DNA of 64,000 bases from Rubrivivax sp. (lineage in GTDB: Bacteria > Pseudomonadota > Gammaproteobacteria > Burkholderiales > Burkholderiaceae_C): contig JAIXYO010000066.1 of assembly GCA_027490215.1 (NCBI GenBank), positions 1-64,000 on the forward strand, written 5' to 3'. The notes beneath the pieces are model-generated. The model worked only from the letters and a program-made list of their open reading frames with translations. It had not been told where the DNA came from and ran no database searches. Position numbers and translations under genes: made by a program. Positions within the stretch are counted from its first letter, which is position 1, and the number at the start of each line of letters is the position of its first letter. Below are positions 37,245-46,610 of this stretch, one piece after another.

Positions 37245-37317
37245 GCCCCCACGCTCGCGGTTGCTCGCTGCCCCCCGAGGGGGCGCCCGGCCTCCTTGAG
37301 GCGGCTCGGCGGAGTCC
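37243..37317. repeat. GC-rich palindromic intergenic repeat of Burkholderiales type
   Basis: The 75 bases between yebC and purD contain GAGCCCCCACGCTCGCGG, then a palindromic GCCCCCCGAGGGGGC core at about 37270-37284, then CCTCCTTGAGGCGGC. I recall nearly identical elements after many genes in Comamonadaceae and relatives. It overlaps the yebC stop. Only this copy was seen in the window. It might work as a transcription terminator or an mRNA-stabilising hairpin. Confidence 0.6.
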
Positions 37318-37320
37318 GGC

Positions 37321-38610
37321 ATGAAGGTCCTCGTGATCGGCTCTGGCGGCCGCGAGCACGCGATCGCCTGGAAGCTCTTGCAGTCGACCAAGATCCAGAC
37401 GGTGTATGTCGCACCGGGCAATGGCGGCACCGCCAGTGACCACCGGCTGCACAACCTGCCGCTGACCGACTTCAAGGACCTCGCCGAATTCGCCGAGCGC
37501 GAGAAGATCGCGCTGACGGTCGTCGGCCCCGAAGGCCCGCTCGCCGGCGGCATCGTTGATTTCTTCCGCGCCCGCGGGCTGCGCATCTTCGGCCCCACCA
37601 AAGCGGCGGCGCAGCTCGAAAGCTCGAAGGCCTTTGCCAAGGCCTTCATGAAGCGGCACCAGATCCCCACCGCCGCCTACGAAACCTTCACCGACGCCGC
37701 GCTGGCCCATGCCTACGTCGACCAGCAGGGCGCGCCGATCGTCATCAAGGCCGATGGCCTGGCCGCCGGCAAGGGCGTGGTGGTCGCCACCACGCTGCCG
37801 CAGGCCCATGAAGCGATCGACTGGATGCTGGGCACCGATGCCAGCGGTGTCAGCCTCGACGTCAAGCACAACGATGTGCCGCGCGTCGTGATCGAGCAGT
37901 TCCTCGAAGGCGAGGAGGCCAGCTTCATCGTGATGTGCGACGGCAAGAACGTCGTCTCGCTCGCCACCAGCCAGGACCACAAGCGCCTGCTCGATGGCGA
38001 CGAGGGCCCGAACACCGGCGGCATGGGCGCGTATTCGCCAGCCCCGGTGGTCACGCCCAATGTGCATGCGAAGGCCATGCACGAAATCATCCTGCCCACC
38101 ATCCAGGGCATGGCCAAAGACGGCGTGCCGTTCACTGGTTTCCTCTACGCCGGTCTGATGATCGACGCGCACGGCCAGCCGCGCACCGTCGAATTCAACT
38201 GTCGCTTGGGCGACCCCGAAACACAGCCGATCCTGATGCGTCTGAAAAGCGATCTGTTCGACCTGTTCGCGCATGCCACTGACGGCAAGCTCGATGAAGT
38301 CGAACTGCACTGGGACCGCCGCGTCGCGCTCGGCGTGGTCGTGGCCGCCGCCGGCTACCCCGGCACGCCGCGCAAAGGCGATGCGATACAGGGCATCCCG
38401 GTCGAGGCGGCCGACGGCATCGTGTTCCATGCCGGCACCGAGTTGCGCGATGGCAACCTGGTGACCTCAGGCGGGCGCGTGCTGTGCGTGACGGTGCTGG
38501 CCGATTCGGTCAAGCAGGCCCAACCCCGCGCCTATGAGTTGCTGCAAGCCATCCGCTTCGACGGCATGCAGTACCGCAAAGACATCGGCCACCGCGCGAT
38601 GAAACGTTGA
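37321..38610 (+). CDS. purD: Phosphoribosylamine-glycine ligase
   Basis: 429 residues. [19 protein letters not shown] is the N-terminal motif, with [13 protein letters not shown] and [24 protein letters not shown] of the ATP-grasp domain and [12 protein letters not shown] for metal binding. It makes glycinamide ribonucleotide in purine synthesis. It starts at the end of the palindromic repeat and lies 13 bases upstream of hemF. Confidence 0.98.
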   Translation: MKVLVIGSGGREHAIAWKLLQSTKIQTVYVAPGNGGTASDHRLHNLPLTDFKDLAEFAEREKIALTVVGPEGPLAGGIVDFFRARGLRIFGPTKAAAQLESSKAFAKAFMKRHQIPTAAYETFTDAALAHAYVDQQGAPIVIKADGLAAGKGVVVATTLPQAHEAIDWMLGTDASGVSLDVKHNDVPRVVIEQFLEGEEASFIVMCDGKNVVSLATSQDHKRLLDGDEGPNTGGMGAYSPAPVVTPNVHAKAMHEIILPTIQGMAKDGVPFTGFLYAGLMIDAHGQPRTVEFNCRLGDPETQPILMRLKSDLFDLFAHATDGKLDEVELHWDRRVALGVVVAAAGYPGTPRKGDAIQGIPVEAADGIVFHAGTELRDGNLVTSGGRVLCVTVLADSVKQAQPRAYELLQAIRFDGMQYRKDIGHRAMKR

Positions 38611-38623
38611 CCCCAATCTGACC

Positions 38624-39544
38624 ATGAGCACACAAGCCGTTCGAGACTATCTGCTGGGTTTGCAGGACCGCATCATTGGCGCGCTCGAGCGCGAAGGTGG
38701 CGAGCAATTTCGCAGCGACAGCTGGGTGCGAGAGCCTTCGGAGCGATTGCAGGGCGACGGCTGCTCGCGCCTGATCGAGGGTGGCGAACTGCTGGAGCGC
38801 GGTGGCTGCAATTTCTCGCATGTCCGCGGCCCCAAGCTGCCACCTTCGGCCACGCAGCACCGGCCCGAACTGGCCGGCGCACCGTTCGAGGCGATGGGTG
38901 TGTCGCTGGTATTCCACCCCCGCAATCCGTATGTGCCGACGATGCACATGAACGTCCGATCGTTCGCCGCGCTGCCCGAGGGCAAGGAGCCGGTGGTCTG
39001 GTTCGGTGGCGGCATGGACCTGACGCCTTACTACGGCTTCGAGGAAGACGCCGCGCACTTCCACCGCGTCAACCGCGATGCCTTGGCACCCTTCGGCGAC
39101 GACAAGTACCCGCGCTTCAAGAAATGGTGCGACGAGTATTTCTTTCTGAAGCATCGCGACGAGCCGCGCGGCGTCGGCGGCGTGTTCTTCGACGACTTCT
39201 CCGAACTGGGCTTCGACCGCAGCTTCGAGATGATGCAAGCGGTCGGCGATGCCATGGTCGATGCCTACTTGCCGATCGTGCAGCGCCGCAAGGACACTGC
39301 ATACACCGAGCACGAGCGAGACTTCCAGGCCTACCGCCGCGGGCGCTATGTCGAGTTCAACCTGGTGTTCGACCGCGGCACGCTGTTCGGCCTGCAGTCG
39401 GGCGGGCGCACCGAAAGCATCCTGATGTCGATGCCACCCATCGTGAAGTGGCGCTACGACTGGAAGCCCGAAGCCGGCACGCCCGAAGCGAGGCTGTACA
39501 GCGACTTCCTGCGGCCGCGTGACTGGGCGGACTGGTCCGCTTGA
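38624..39544 (+). CDS. hemF: Oxygen-dependent coproporphyrinogen III oxidase
   Basis: 306 residues, full length. [44 protein letters not shown] and [10 protein letters not shown] are conserved in HemF. It decarboxylates coproporphyrinogen III aerobically for heme, so the organism has an oxygen-dependent heme step. Its stop overlaps the TTG start of nadD. Confidence 0.97.
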   Translation: MSTQAVRDYLLGLQDRIIGALEREGGEQFRSDSWVREPSERLQGDGCSRLIEGGELLERGGCNFSHVRGPKLPPSATQHRPELAGAPFEAMGVSLVFHPRNPYVPTMHMNVRSFAALPEGKEPVVWFGGGMDLTPYYGFEEDAAHFHRVNRDALAPFGDDKYPRFKKWCDEYFFLKHRDEPRGVGGVFFDDFSELGFDRSFEMMQAVGDAMVDAYLPIVQRRKDTAYTEHERDFQAYRRGRYVEFNLVFDRGTLFGLQSGGRTESILMSMPPIVKWRYDWKPEAGTPEARLYSDFLRPRDWADWSA

Positions 39545-40110
39545 AACGCATCGGCCTGTTCGGCGGCAGCTTCGACCCGGTGCACAACGCGCACCTGGCG
39601 CTCGCACAGGCGGCGTTGCGAGACGCAACACTTGATCAGGTCCGCTGGATCCCGGCGGGCCAACCTTGGCAGAAATCCCGCGCGATGACGGCCGCCGCGC
39701 ACCGCGAGGCGATGGTGGCACTCGCGATTGAAGGCGAGCCCCGCTTTGTGCTCGACCGCATCGAGCTTGAACGCCCCGGACCGAGCTACACGCTCGACAC
39801 CGTGCGCGCGCTGCAAGCCGCGCAGCCCGGTGCACAGTGGTTTCTGATCGTGGGGCAGGACCAGCAGGCCGGCCTGCCCACCTGGCACGGCATTGACGAA
39901 CTGCTCGGCCTCGTCACGCTGGCCGCCGCACGCCGTCCCGGTGCGCCTGAGGCTTCGCCCGCGTCGGGCGCGGTGTGCGCCATTGAATTGCCACCGATGA
40001 ACCTGTCATCGACCGAGGTGCGCGCCCGCTGCGCCGCGGGCCTGCCCATCGACAAGATGGTGCCTGAAAACGTGGCGCGCTATATTGACCAACACGGGCT
40101 GTACCGGTGA
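39541..40110 (+). CDS. nadD: Nicotinate-nucleotide adenylyltransferase
   Basis: 189 residues. [20 protein letters not shown] contains the nucleotidyltransferase start with the HxxH-type motif, [10 protein letters not shown] follows, and [10 protein letters not shown] is the second ATP-binding motif. It makes nicotinate adenine dinucleotide for NAD. The start is TTG at 39541 overlapping the hemF stop (39542-39544), so translation is probably coupled. Confidence 0.95.
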   Translation: MKRIGLFGGSFDPVHNAHLALAQAALRDATLDQVRWIPAGQPWQKSRAMTAAAHREAMVALAIEGEPRFVLDRIELERPGPSYTLDTVRALQAAQPGAQWFLIVGQDQQAGLPTWHGIDELLGLVTLAAARRPGAPEASPASGAVCAIELPPMNLSSTEVRARCAAGLPIDKMVPENVARYIDQHGLYR

Positions 40111-40166
40111 ACTCACCGCGCCCCACGCATTTCGAGGCACGCGCCGGCTGGCGCATCAGGAGTTGA

Positions 40167-40994
40167 ATGGACATCAAGAAGCTGCAACGCGCCATCGTCG
40201 ATGGTCTGGAAGACGTCAAGGGCCAGAACATCCTCGTGTTCGACACCGAACACCTGTCGTCGCTGTTCGAGCGCGTGATCATCGCCTCGGGCACCAGCAA
40301 TCGGCAGACGAAATCGCTGGCCAGCAGCGTTCGGGACGCGGTCAAGCAGGCAGGCTTTCCGGTGCCGCGCACCGAAGGCGAAGTCAACGGCGAATGGATC
40401 ATCGTCGACTGCGGCGCCGCCGTGGTGCACCTGATGCAGCCCAACATCCGCGAGTACTACCACCTCGAAGAAATCTGGGGCGAGAAGCCAGTCAAGCTCA
40501 AGCTCGACACCGCACCGAAGCGGCTGGTGAAAGCCGAGGAAGTGCCGGCCGAACCCAAGAAGAAGTCACCTGCGCGCAAGGCCGCGGCCGCTGCTGCCCC
40601 GGCTGATGCGCCGGTCAAGAAAGCACCTGCGCGCAAGGCGCCTGCGCGCGTCGCCGAGCCCGAGGTCGCCGTCCCCGCCGCCAAGCGCCGCACTGTCGCT
40701 ACCAAGTCAGCCGCACCGGCCAAGCGTGCGGCACCCGCCAAGACAGGCGTTACCCGCACCGTGGGCGTGAAGTCCACCGGGGCTGCCGCCAAGTCGCCGG
40801 CGCGCAAGGCGTCGTTGGCACCTTCAGCCCGCGTGGCGAAGAAGGCGCCGATCAAGGTCATTGCAGTCAACAAGCCTTCGACCAAGAAGGCCGCGAGTGC
40901 CCGCGCAGCCGTCAATGCGGCGCCGGCGAAGCGACCCGCTGCCGGCAAAACGGCAGCCAAACCAGCACCCAGGAAAGCCCCGCGCGGCGCGTGA
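40167..40994 (+). CDS. rsfS: Ribosome silencing factor RsfS with long Lys/Ala/Pro-rich C-terminal tail
   Basis: 275 residues, more than twice the usual 105-120. Residues 1 to about 110 are a complete RsfS/Iojap domain ([21 protein letters not shown] and [21 protein letters not shown]). From about residue 120 to the end is a disordered-looking tail of [12 protein letters not shown]-type repeats, rich in lysine, alanine and proline like histone H1. RsfS binds ribosomal protein L14 and blocks subunit joining. The tail probably binds nucleic acid. The gene is in the conserved nadD-rsfS-rlmH order. Confidence 0.93.
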   Translation: MDIKKLQRAIVDGLEDVKGQNILVFDTEHLSSLFERVIIASGTSNRQTKSLASSVRDAVKQAGFPVPRTEGEVNGEWIIVDCGAAVVHLMQPNIREYYHLEEIWGEKPVKLKLDTAPKRLVKAEEVPAEPKKKSPARKAAAAAAPADAPVKKAPARKAPARVAEPEVAVPAAKRRTVATKSAAPAKRAAPAKTGVTRTVGVKSTGAAAKSPARKASLAPSARVAKKAPIKVIAVNKPSTKKAASARAAVNAAPAKRPAAGKTAAKPAPRKAPRGA

Positions 40995-41458
40995 AGCTGC
41001 TGCTGGTCGCCGTCGGTCAGCGTCAGCCGGCGTGGGCCGACGAGGCCTACCAGGACTACGCCAAGCGCTTTCCGCCCGATCTGAGGCTGGAGCTCAAGGC
41101 CGTGAAGGCTGAGCCGCGCAGCGGCAAGACGGCCGAGCAGTTGATGGCCGCCGAGGCAGCACGCATCGAGGCGGCCTTGCCCAAGGGTGTGCGCCGCGTG
41201 GTGCTCGATGAACACGGCACGCGGCTCACCACGGTGCAACTGGCTCAGCGCCTGACCGCCTGGACGCACGACGGACGCGATGCGGCCCTGATCGTTGGCG
41301 GCCCCGACGGCCTCGCCCCACCGCTGAAAGCCAGCGCTGATGAAACCCTGCGCCTGTCTGATCTGACCCTGCCGCATGCCTTCGTGCGGGTGCTGCTGGC
41401 CGAGGCGCTGTACCGCGCCTGGACGGTGACCATCAACCATCCGTACCACCGTGAATGA
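40991..41458 (+). CDS. rlmH: 23S rRNA (pseudouridine-1915-N3)-methyltransferase RlmH
   Basis: 155 residues, normal length. It starts [14 protein letters not shown] from GTG 40991, which overlaps the rsfS stop. [11 protein letters not shown] is the SPOUT-fold SAM-binding knot, [23 protein letters not shown] follows, and it ends INHPYHRE as the family does. It methylates pseudouridine 1915 in helix 69. Confidence 0.97.
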   Translation: MKLLLVAVGQRQPAWADEAYQDYAKRFPPDLRLELKAVKAEPRSGKTAEQLMAAEAARIEAALPKGVRRVVLDEHGTRLTTVQLAQRLTAWTHDGRDAALIVGGPDGLAPPLKASADETLRLSDLTLPHAFVRVLLAEALYRAWTVTINHPYHRE

Positions 41459-41480
41459 ACCACCGCGAATGAAGCGACGC

Positions 41481-42092
41481 ATGGCCACAGCACACGACTT
41501 CATCTACCTCGCGTCGCAAAGTCCGCGCCGGCGCCAACTGCTGGAGCAGATGGGCGTGCGCTGCGAGCTGCTGCTGCCCGACGCCACCGAAGACGCCGAA
41601 GCGCTGGAAGCCGAACGCGTGGGCGAGCTGCCGCTGGACTACGTGCAGCGCGTCACCCGCGCCAAGCTGCATGCCGCGCAGGAGCGCCTGGCGCAACGCC
41701 AGCTGCCGCCGGCGCCGATCCTGTGTTCCGACACCACGGTGGCGCTCGGCCGGCGCATTCACGGCAAGCCGCAGGATGCGGCCGATGCCGCGGCCATCCT
41801 GCAGCAACTCAGCGGCCGCACCCACCGCGTGATCACCGCGGTGGCGGTGGCATCGGGAGATTCCGAGCAACTGGCCGTGAGCACCTCGCGCGTCACTTTC
41901 GCCGAGCTGAATGCCGACACCATCGAGCGCTACATCGCCAGTGGTGAGCCGTTCGGCAAGGCCGGTGCCTATGCCATCCAGGGCGCAGCCGGAGCCTGGG
42001 TTTCGCGCATCGACGGCAGCTACACCGGCATCATGGGCCTGCCACTGTTCGAGACCGCCGGGCTGCTGCGCGCCGTGGGTGTGCGGTGGTGA
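41481..42092 (+). CDS. maf: Maf-like nucleotide pyrophosphatase
   Basis: About 203 residues. FIYLASQSPRRRQLLEQMG is the Maf N-terminus, CSDTTVAL the catalytic aspartate region, and GRTHRVITAVAV, GKAGAYAIQG and GIMGLPLFET follow in order. Maf proteins hydrolyse modified or canonical nucleoside triphosphates. In-frame starts at ATG 41469 and GTG 41451 are possible; 41481 places the conserved region near the N-terminus. Confidence 0.93.
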   Translation: MATAHDFIYLASQSPRRRQLLEQMGVRCELLLPDATEDAEALEAERVGELPLDYVQRVTRAKLHAAQERLAQRQLPPAPILCSDTTVALGRRIHGKPQDAADAAAILQQLSGRTHRVITAVAVASGDSEQLAVSTSRVTFAELNADTIERYIASGEPFGKAGAYAIQGAAGAWVSRIDGSYTGIMGLPLFETAGLLRAVGVRW

Positions 42093-42129
42093 GGCTCGTG
42101 TCGCGCCGCGCTCAACTACCATCGACCGA

Positions 42130-43623
42130 ATGCAAGACATCCTGATCAACTGGACCCCGCAGGAAACACGCGTCGCGGTGATTGAAGGCGGTGCCGTGCA
42201 GGACCTGCACATCGAACGTGCGCTCGAACGCGGGCTGGTCGGCAACATCTACGCGGGCAAGGTGGTGCGCGTGTTGCCGGGCATGCAATCGGCCTTCATC
42301 GACATCGGGCTCGAGCGCGCTGCCTTTCTGCACGCGGCCGATGTGCAGCTGACTGGCGAGCCCCCGCGACACGCCGTGGCGACTGGGGGCGTGGTGACAC
42401 CACCGCCGCCGATCGAGCGCCTGGTGTTCGAAGGCCAGACGCTGACGGTGCAGGTCATCAAGGACCCGATCGGCACCAAAGGCGCACGGCTGTCCACGCA
42501 GATCAGCATTGCCGGCCGCCTGCTGGTGTTTCTGCCGCAAGACGATCACATCGGCATCAGCCAGAAGATCGGCTCGCCCGAGTTGCGAGAGCAACTGCGC
42601 ACCCGCATGAAGGTGCTGGCCGAGCTGCCCGAGGGCAGCGGCCCCACCGGTGGATTCATTCTGCGCACGAATGCCGAAGAAGCGACCGACGCCGAGCTGG
42701 CCGACGACATCGCCTACCTGCGCAAGACCTGGAAGGCCATCCGAGAGCGCAGCTTCAAGTCGCCGCCCGGCACTTTGCTGCACCAGGATCTGAGCCTGGT
42801 CGAGCGTGTGCTGCGCGATCTGGCGCACGAGGCCACGCAATCCATCCGTATCGACTCGCAGCAGCAGTACGACGCCTTGAAGGCCTTCGGCGAGGCCTTC
42901 ACGCCAACCTCGGTCGACAAGCTGAGCCTGTACAAAGGCGAACGGCCGATCTTCGACCTGTTCAACATCGACGAAGAGATCGCGCGCGCGCTGGCGCGGC
43001 GGGTCGATTTGAAATCAGGCGGCTACCTCGTCATCGACCAGACCGAGGCGCTGACCACGGTCGACGTGAACACCGGCGGCTATGTGGGCGCGCGCAACTT
43101 CGACGACACCATCTTCAAGACCAACCTCGAAGCCACGCAGACCATTGCCCGCCAGCTGCGGCTGCGCAACCTGGGCGGCATCATCATCGTCGACTTCATC
43201 GACATGACGCGCGAAGAGCATCAGGCTGCGGTGCTGGCCGAACTCAAGAAGCAGCTGGCGCGCGACCGCACCAAGGTGACGGTGAGCGGCTTCACCCAGC
43301 TGGGGCTGGTGGAGCTGACCCGCAAGCGCACCCGCGAGTCGCTGGCCCACATGTTGTGCGAGCCGTGCCCCACCTGCGCAGGCAAGGGCCAGGTGAAGAC
43401 CGCGCGCAGCGTCTGCTACGACATCCTGCGCGAGATCCTGCGCGAGGCAAAGCAGTTCAACCCGAAGGAATTCCGCATCATCGCCACGCCCGCCGTCGTC
43501 GAGATGCTGCTCGACGAAGAAAGCCAGCACCTGGCCGGCCTGAGCGATTTCATCGGCAAGCCGATCTCGCTGCGCGCCGAGAACGCCGGCTCGCCGGAGC
43601 GGTATGACATCGTGCTGATGTAG
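42130..43623 (+). CDS. rng: Ribonuclease G
   Basis: 497 residues, normal for RNase G. MQDILINWTPQETRVAVIEGG is typical. The S1-like RNA-binding domain carries an insertion (GEPPRHAVATGGVV). TTVDVNTGGYVGARN is the conserved catalytic motif and EPCPTCAGKGQV holds the zinc-link cysteines. It processes 16S rRNA 5' ends and some mRNAs. The ATG is at 42130; the longer frame upstream runs inside maf. It is the last gene of the housekeeping run. Confidence 0.97.
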   Translation: MQDILINWTPQETRVAVIEGGAVQDLHIERALERGLVGNIYAGKVVRVLPGMQSAFIDIGLERAAFLHAADVQLTGEPPRHAVATGGVVTPPPPIERLVFEGQTLTVQVIKDPIGTKGARLSTQISIAGRLLVFLPQDDHIGISQKIGSPELREQLRTRMKVLAELPEGSGPTGGFILRTNAEEATDAELADDIAYLRKTWKAIRERSFKSPPGTLLHQDLSLVERVLRDLAHEATQSIRIDSQQQYDALKAFGEAFTPTSVDKLSLYKGERPIFDLFNIDEEIARALARRVDLKSGGYLVIDQTEALTTVDVNTGGYVGARNFDDTIFKTNLEATQTIARQLRLRNLGGIIIVDFIDMTREEHQAAVLAELKKQLARDRTKVTVSGFTQLGLVELTRKRTRESLAHMLCEPCPTCAGKGQVKTARSVCYDILREILREAKQFNPKEFRIIATPAVVEMLLDEESQHLAGLSDFIGKPISLRAENAGSPERYDIVLM

Positions 43624-43757
43624 CGCGTTGCCAGGGCAGGCCTTCACCCAGGACTGAGTACGGAAACGCCCGCGATTTGCCGCCGGGCTGAGCGACCAAT
43701 CAAGACTCGGTGGACGTGGCTTCGATTCAGGGACTGCTGTCGACCCATCCACGACAT

Positions 43758-44112
43758 TCACAAGACTGAAAAAGGCGCCCCAAAGTTGAGCTTGGGCACC
43801 AGCGCGGCCAGCCGCTGCATGAACTCCAGCGGGCCAATGACCAAGTGCGTCGCTCCGCCGCGCGACGGCATCCTGAGCTTGAGCTCCACCTGCCCGGCAG
43901 CCTTGAGCTGAACCCGCTCATCTGACAGCGCCGGCAGGGTGATGTAGCGGCACAGTTGTTCCAGCCGATTGAGGTCGTGCGATTCGACCCGCCCCGCCGC
44001 GTGAGCAGCTTCATCGGCCGGGTTATGAGGCTCTGCAGGAGTGTGTGCAACTCGTCATCGGTGGGCGCTTGTGCCTCGACAAAGGCCGGCGCTCCATCGG
44101 CACACGCCGTCA
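43758..44112 (-). pseudogene. IS91-type transposase remnant, C-terminal, frameshifted
   Basis: Reading from 44112, the sequence encodes LTACADGAPAFVEAQAPTDDELHTLLQSLITRPMKLLTRRG. About 44 codons in, it needs a frame change to continue with RLEQLCRYITLPALSDERVQ, then GGATHLVIGPLEFMQRLAALVP, before a stop at 43758. These match the C-terminal part of IS91/Y2-type transposases as I remember them. The N-terminal half and the rest of the element are absent. It lies directly after the PEP-CTERM gene, so an insertion once landed here. Confidence 0.65.
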
Positions 44113-44934
44113 AGCGCCAGCGACGCCTTGCTTCCTGCGCCAGACCACAGAGCCCACCAGCCCCAGGCCCGCCAGGACCATGGCATAGGTTTCCGGTTCG
44201 GGCACAGCAGAGACGGTCACACTATCGATACCAAAGGAAACCAACGCTCGATATTCACCCCCGTTTGCCTGCGAAGAGTGCCCGACAACAAAGCCCGCAA
44301 AGCCGAAACCTTGGGTGAAATCGATGTTTATCAAACTAGGAAAATTTGCGCCGTCAATCGCATCGTACCCATCCGCGAGATCCCAAAAGTGGTCAAAGTC
44401 GAGCACGCCATACTCGAAGATAGCAGTAGTTCCGCCGCCACAATTAGCAAAGCAACCGAGGTCAATGCCGCTCGCGCTTACGTAATAGCCATCGTAGGTG
44501 TGGTTATTGAAGATTCCTGGCGGCACGTCAGTCAGACCGGGGGGCACGGTTACATCATTAAGCGTTTCGACTCGGGAAAACTGGTTGTCCACACCTGAAA
44601 ACACGTCCACGCCATCAATCGTCAAGCGGTAAGTGACGTTTGCGGGCGACCAGACGTTCTCAAACTCGCCGGGTATGCCGTCTATCTCAATGCTTTGCCC
44701 AACCACGTTGGCCGTACCAGGTGTCAGTTCCAGCGTGAACGCTTTGTCAAACCATGCACTGGGGTCGTAGGCAATCGGACCGGTGTAGCCGTCAAGAAGG
44801 GTGATACCAGAGTCAACGACCCCTGTGACAGTGATCTTGGGCAACTGCGCAGCCTGGGCACCCGCACTGGCCAGGATCAGACATGCCAGGAGTACGGAGT
44901 GACGAGCAACATGTTTGGTTTTTGCGTGCCTCAT
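44110..44934 (-). CDS. PEP-CTERM sorting domain protein
   Basis: 274 residues. The N-terminus HSVLLACLILASAGAQA is a signal peptide. The middle is a secreted beta-rich region without a family I recognise, with CFANC as a possible disulfide. It ends VPEPETYAMVLAGLGLVGSVVWRRK: the PEP motif, a hydrophobic helix and a basic tail, the exosortase target signal. It is expected at the cell surface or in exopolysaccharide. The transposase remnant begins at its stop, and the tail QGVAGA may have come from that junction. It is the second such protein in the window. Confidence 0.88.
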   Translation of the reverse strand: MRHAKTKHVARHSVLLACLILASAGAQAAQLPKITVTGVVDSGITLLDGYTGPIAYDPSAWFDKAFTLELTPGTANVVGQSIEIDGIPGEFENVWSPANVTYRLTIDGVDVFSGVDNQFSRVETLNDVTVPPGLTDVPPGIFNNHTYDGYYVSASGIDLGCFANCGGGTTAIFEYGVLDFDHFWDLADGYDAIDGANFPSLINIDFTQGFGFAGFVVGHSSQANGGEYRALVSFGIDSVTVSAVPEPETYAMVLAGLGLVGSVVWRRKQGVAGA

Positions 44935-45629
44935 GATTCCCTCTTTCCAGATAGTGGGTACTACAACGGCAATGAGCTGAGCCAGAGAACAGGGAGCCCC
45001 GGCACCCTGTCATCCGAAGTGCCTAAGCCCCACTCAAGGCCACAGCGACAACGCTTGGCCCGAGCATGGAGCGATTCAGCAGCATGATGTTCCTTCCAGC
45101 AATCAGATGCCAACGCTCATGATTGCGACACGTTCATGTGACATGCGAGGCCACAGGTGCAGGCGAGTTTCTAGCCCGTTTGGCCTAGTCCTGGCAATGC
45201 CCTCCGCAGCGCCAGGGAAGGATTGGACAAACAGCCTCTAGCCCGTGTTGACATTCGACGTCACAAAGTCGCCTTCCCCCTCCGGCCAACCGCGACGTAA
45301 AGAAACAACCTGCCTGCGTGACCTTGCGCTTTGGCTCAGACAACCCGCTTTGATCTGATTGGGCGAGAACCTGCCACCAAATTGTCAAAGGCGGACCACA
45401 TCGCAGGACATTTGCTGCCGCCGCCCGACTGCCCGAGGCTCAGGGCGACGATGACGGAGCCGGTGTGCTGGTGACGAAAAACCCGTCTCTGCGAGCCCAC
45501 CACGGGCAGGGGCGCGCTCGGACATTTTTCAGCGTCGAAATAGCCTCCCCCCTGGTCATCTTGAGTTCACGCGCGCAGTCGATGCTTGCCCGCATGAAGT
45601 GGCAAACCAAGCGCAGGGAGGAGCTCGCC
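44935..45629. other. Gene-poor stretch
   Basis: About 700 bases between the PEP-CTERM gene and the YegP-like gene. No frame shows a recognisable protein, and no tRNA, terminator or repeat was found by eye. The 5' part must hold the promoter of the PEP-CTERM gene. The neighbouring transposase remnant suggests the stretch may be decayed mobile DNA, but nothing within it proves this. Confidence 0.4.
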
Positions 45630-45971
45630 ATGACCGGGTACTACGTGCTCTCGAAGACCGAGGACGAACAGTTCGTTTTCACTCTCTACGCCAGCCATTT
45701 CGAGATCGCGCTGGTCAGCGATCCGTTCCGCACCAAGGCCTTGGCATTGGACGAGATCGAAGCGTTGCAAACCCACGGGACAAACGCCGCGAACTACCAG
45801 CGGGGTACATCCGGGCCTGGCGACCCGTACTTCCTCATCGAAGATGCTGAGGGTGATGTGATCGCATGCAGCGAACTCCACGCTTGCAACGCCACCATGG
45901 AGCGTGCCATTCAGCGTGTGATCAAAAGCGCCTCGTCGAAAACCATCAAGGATCTGACTGGATCGAGTTGA
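45630..45971 (+). CDS. YegP-like DUF1508 family protein
   Basis: About 113 residues. GYYVLSKTEDEQFVFTLYASHFEIALVSDPFRTKALALDEIEALQTHG follows the pattern of DUF1508/YegP proteins: a short alpha/beta unit with an F-x-L and a following set of small residues. ATG 45630 is preceded by GGGAGGAG at 45616-45623, which decides the start over upstream alternatives. The biological role is unknown. Confidence 0.75.
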   Translation: MTGYYVLSKTEDEQFVFTLYASHFEIALVSDPFRTKALALDEIEALQTHGTNAANYQRGTSGPGDPYFLIEDAEGDVIACSELHACNATMERAIQRVIKSASSKTIKDLTGSS

Positions 45972-45999
45972 TGGTTGGCATGCGGCGAACTCTGCGCGG

Positions 46000-46341
46000 T
46001 CAGCGCGTGCGGGAAGCCACGTACAGGCAGGACTCGTCCAGCTGCTCGCGCACAGCGAGGGCGGCCTGCTCGAAGCCGACCTTCCAGTCCAGCCGCTTCT
46101 TGGCCACCACCAGATCGGCCTTGGTGGGCGCGTCGAAGGCTGGTCCCAGGAGCCGGCGCATGGCCTGTTCGGCCAGCATGCGGGCCTCCGAGGGTGTGCA
46201 TTCGCCGCGCTCGGCTGCGCCTTGGGCCACGTGCAGAACCAATTCGCTGTAGGCTTGGAGGATGAGATCGCGTGCGCGCTTCGGGTCGATGATCTCGTCT
46301 TCCGCCAGCTGCGGCATCGTCGGGAAGAGTTGTCGGGTCAT
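46000..46341 (-). CDS. Hypothetical protein
   Basis: About 113 residues, mostly helical and acidic to neutral. It has no signal peptide or membrane segment and no family I recognise. It begins MTRQLFPTMPQLAEDEIIDPK at ATG 46341 with AAAGGA about eight bases upstream; GTG 46359 is an alternative that overlaps that site. Codon choice and a good ribosome-binding site support it being a real gene. It converges with the YegP-like gene. Confidence 0.6.
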   Translation of the reverse strand: MTRQLFPTMPQLAEDEIIDPKRARDLILQAYSELVLHVAQGAAERGECTPSEARMLAEQAMRRLLGPAFDAPTKADLVVAKKRLDWKVGFEQAALAVREQLDESCLYVASRTR

Positions 46342-46610
46342 GTTCAGATCCTTTCCCACGTCTTTTCGGCCGATCGGCGTGGCGCTGAATAGCCCTTTCG
46401 GATCATGTCCAGAGGCCCGTCGGCCTGGGTCTTTCCCTTACTCGATCGATCGTTGTCCTTCGCCGAGGCCGCGCTCAACGCCGACGCGATGGGGCTCGCC
46501 GGACTTGTCGTCCCCAGACCAGATCGGAGCGGCGGGAATCCCGGCGCTTCCATAATGCAGCGACGGGGGCAGAAGCTGTGGCAGCTCACGAGTTCCATGT
46601 CGGCCTCTGA

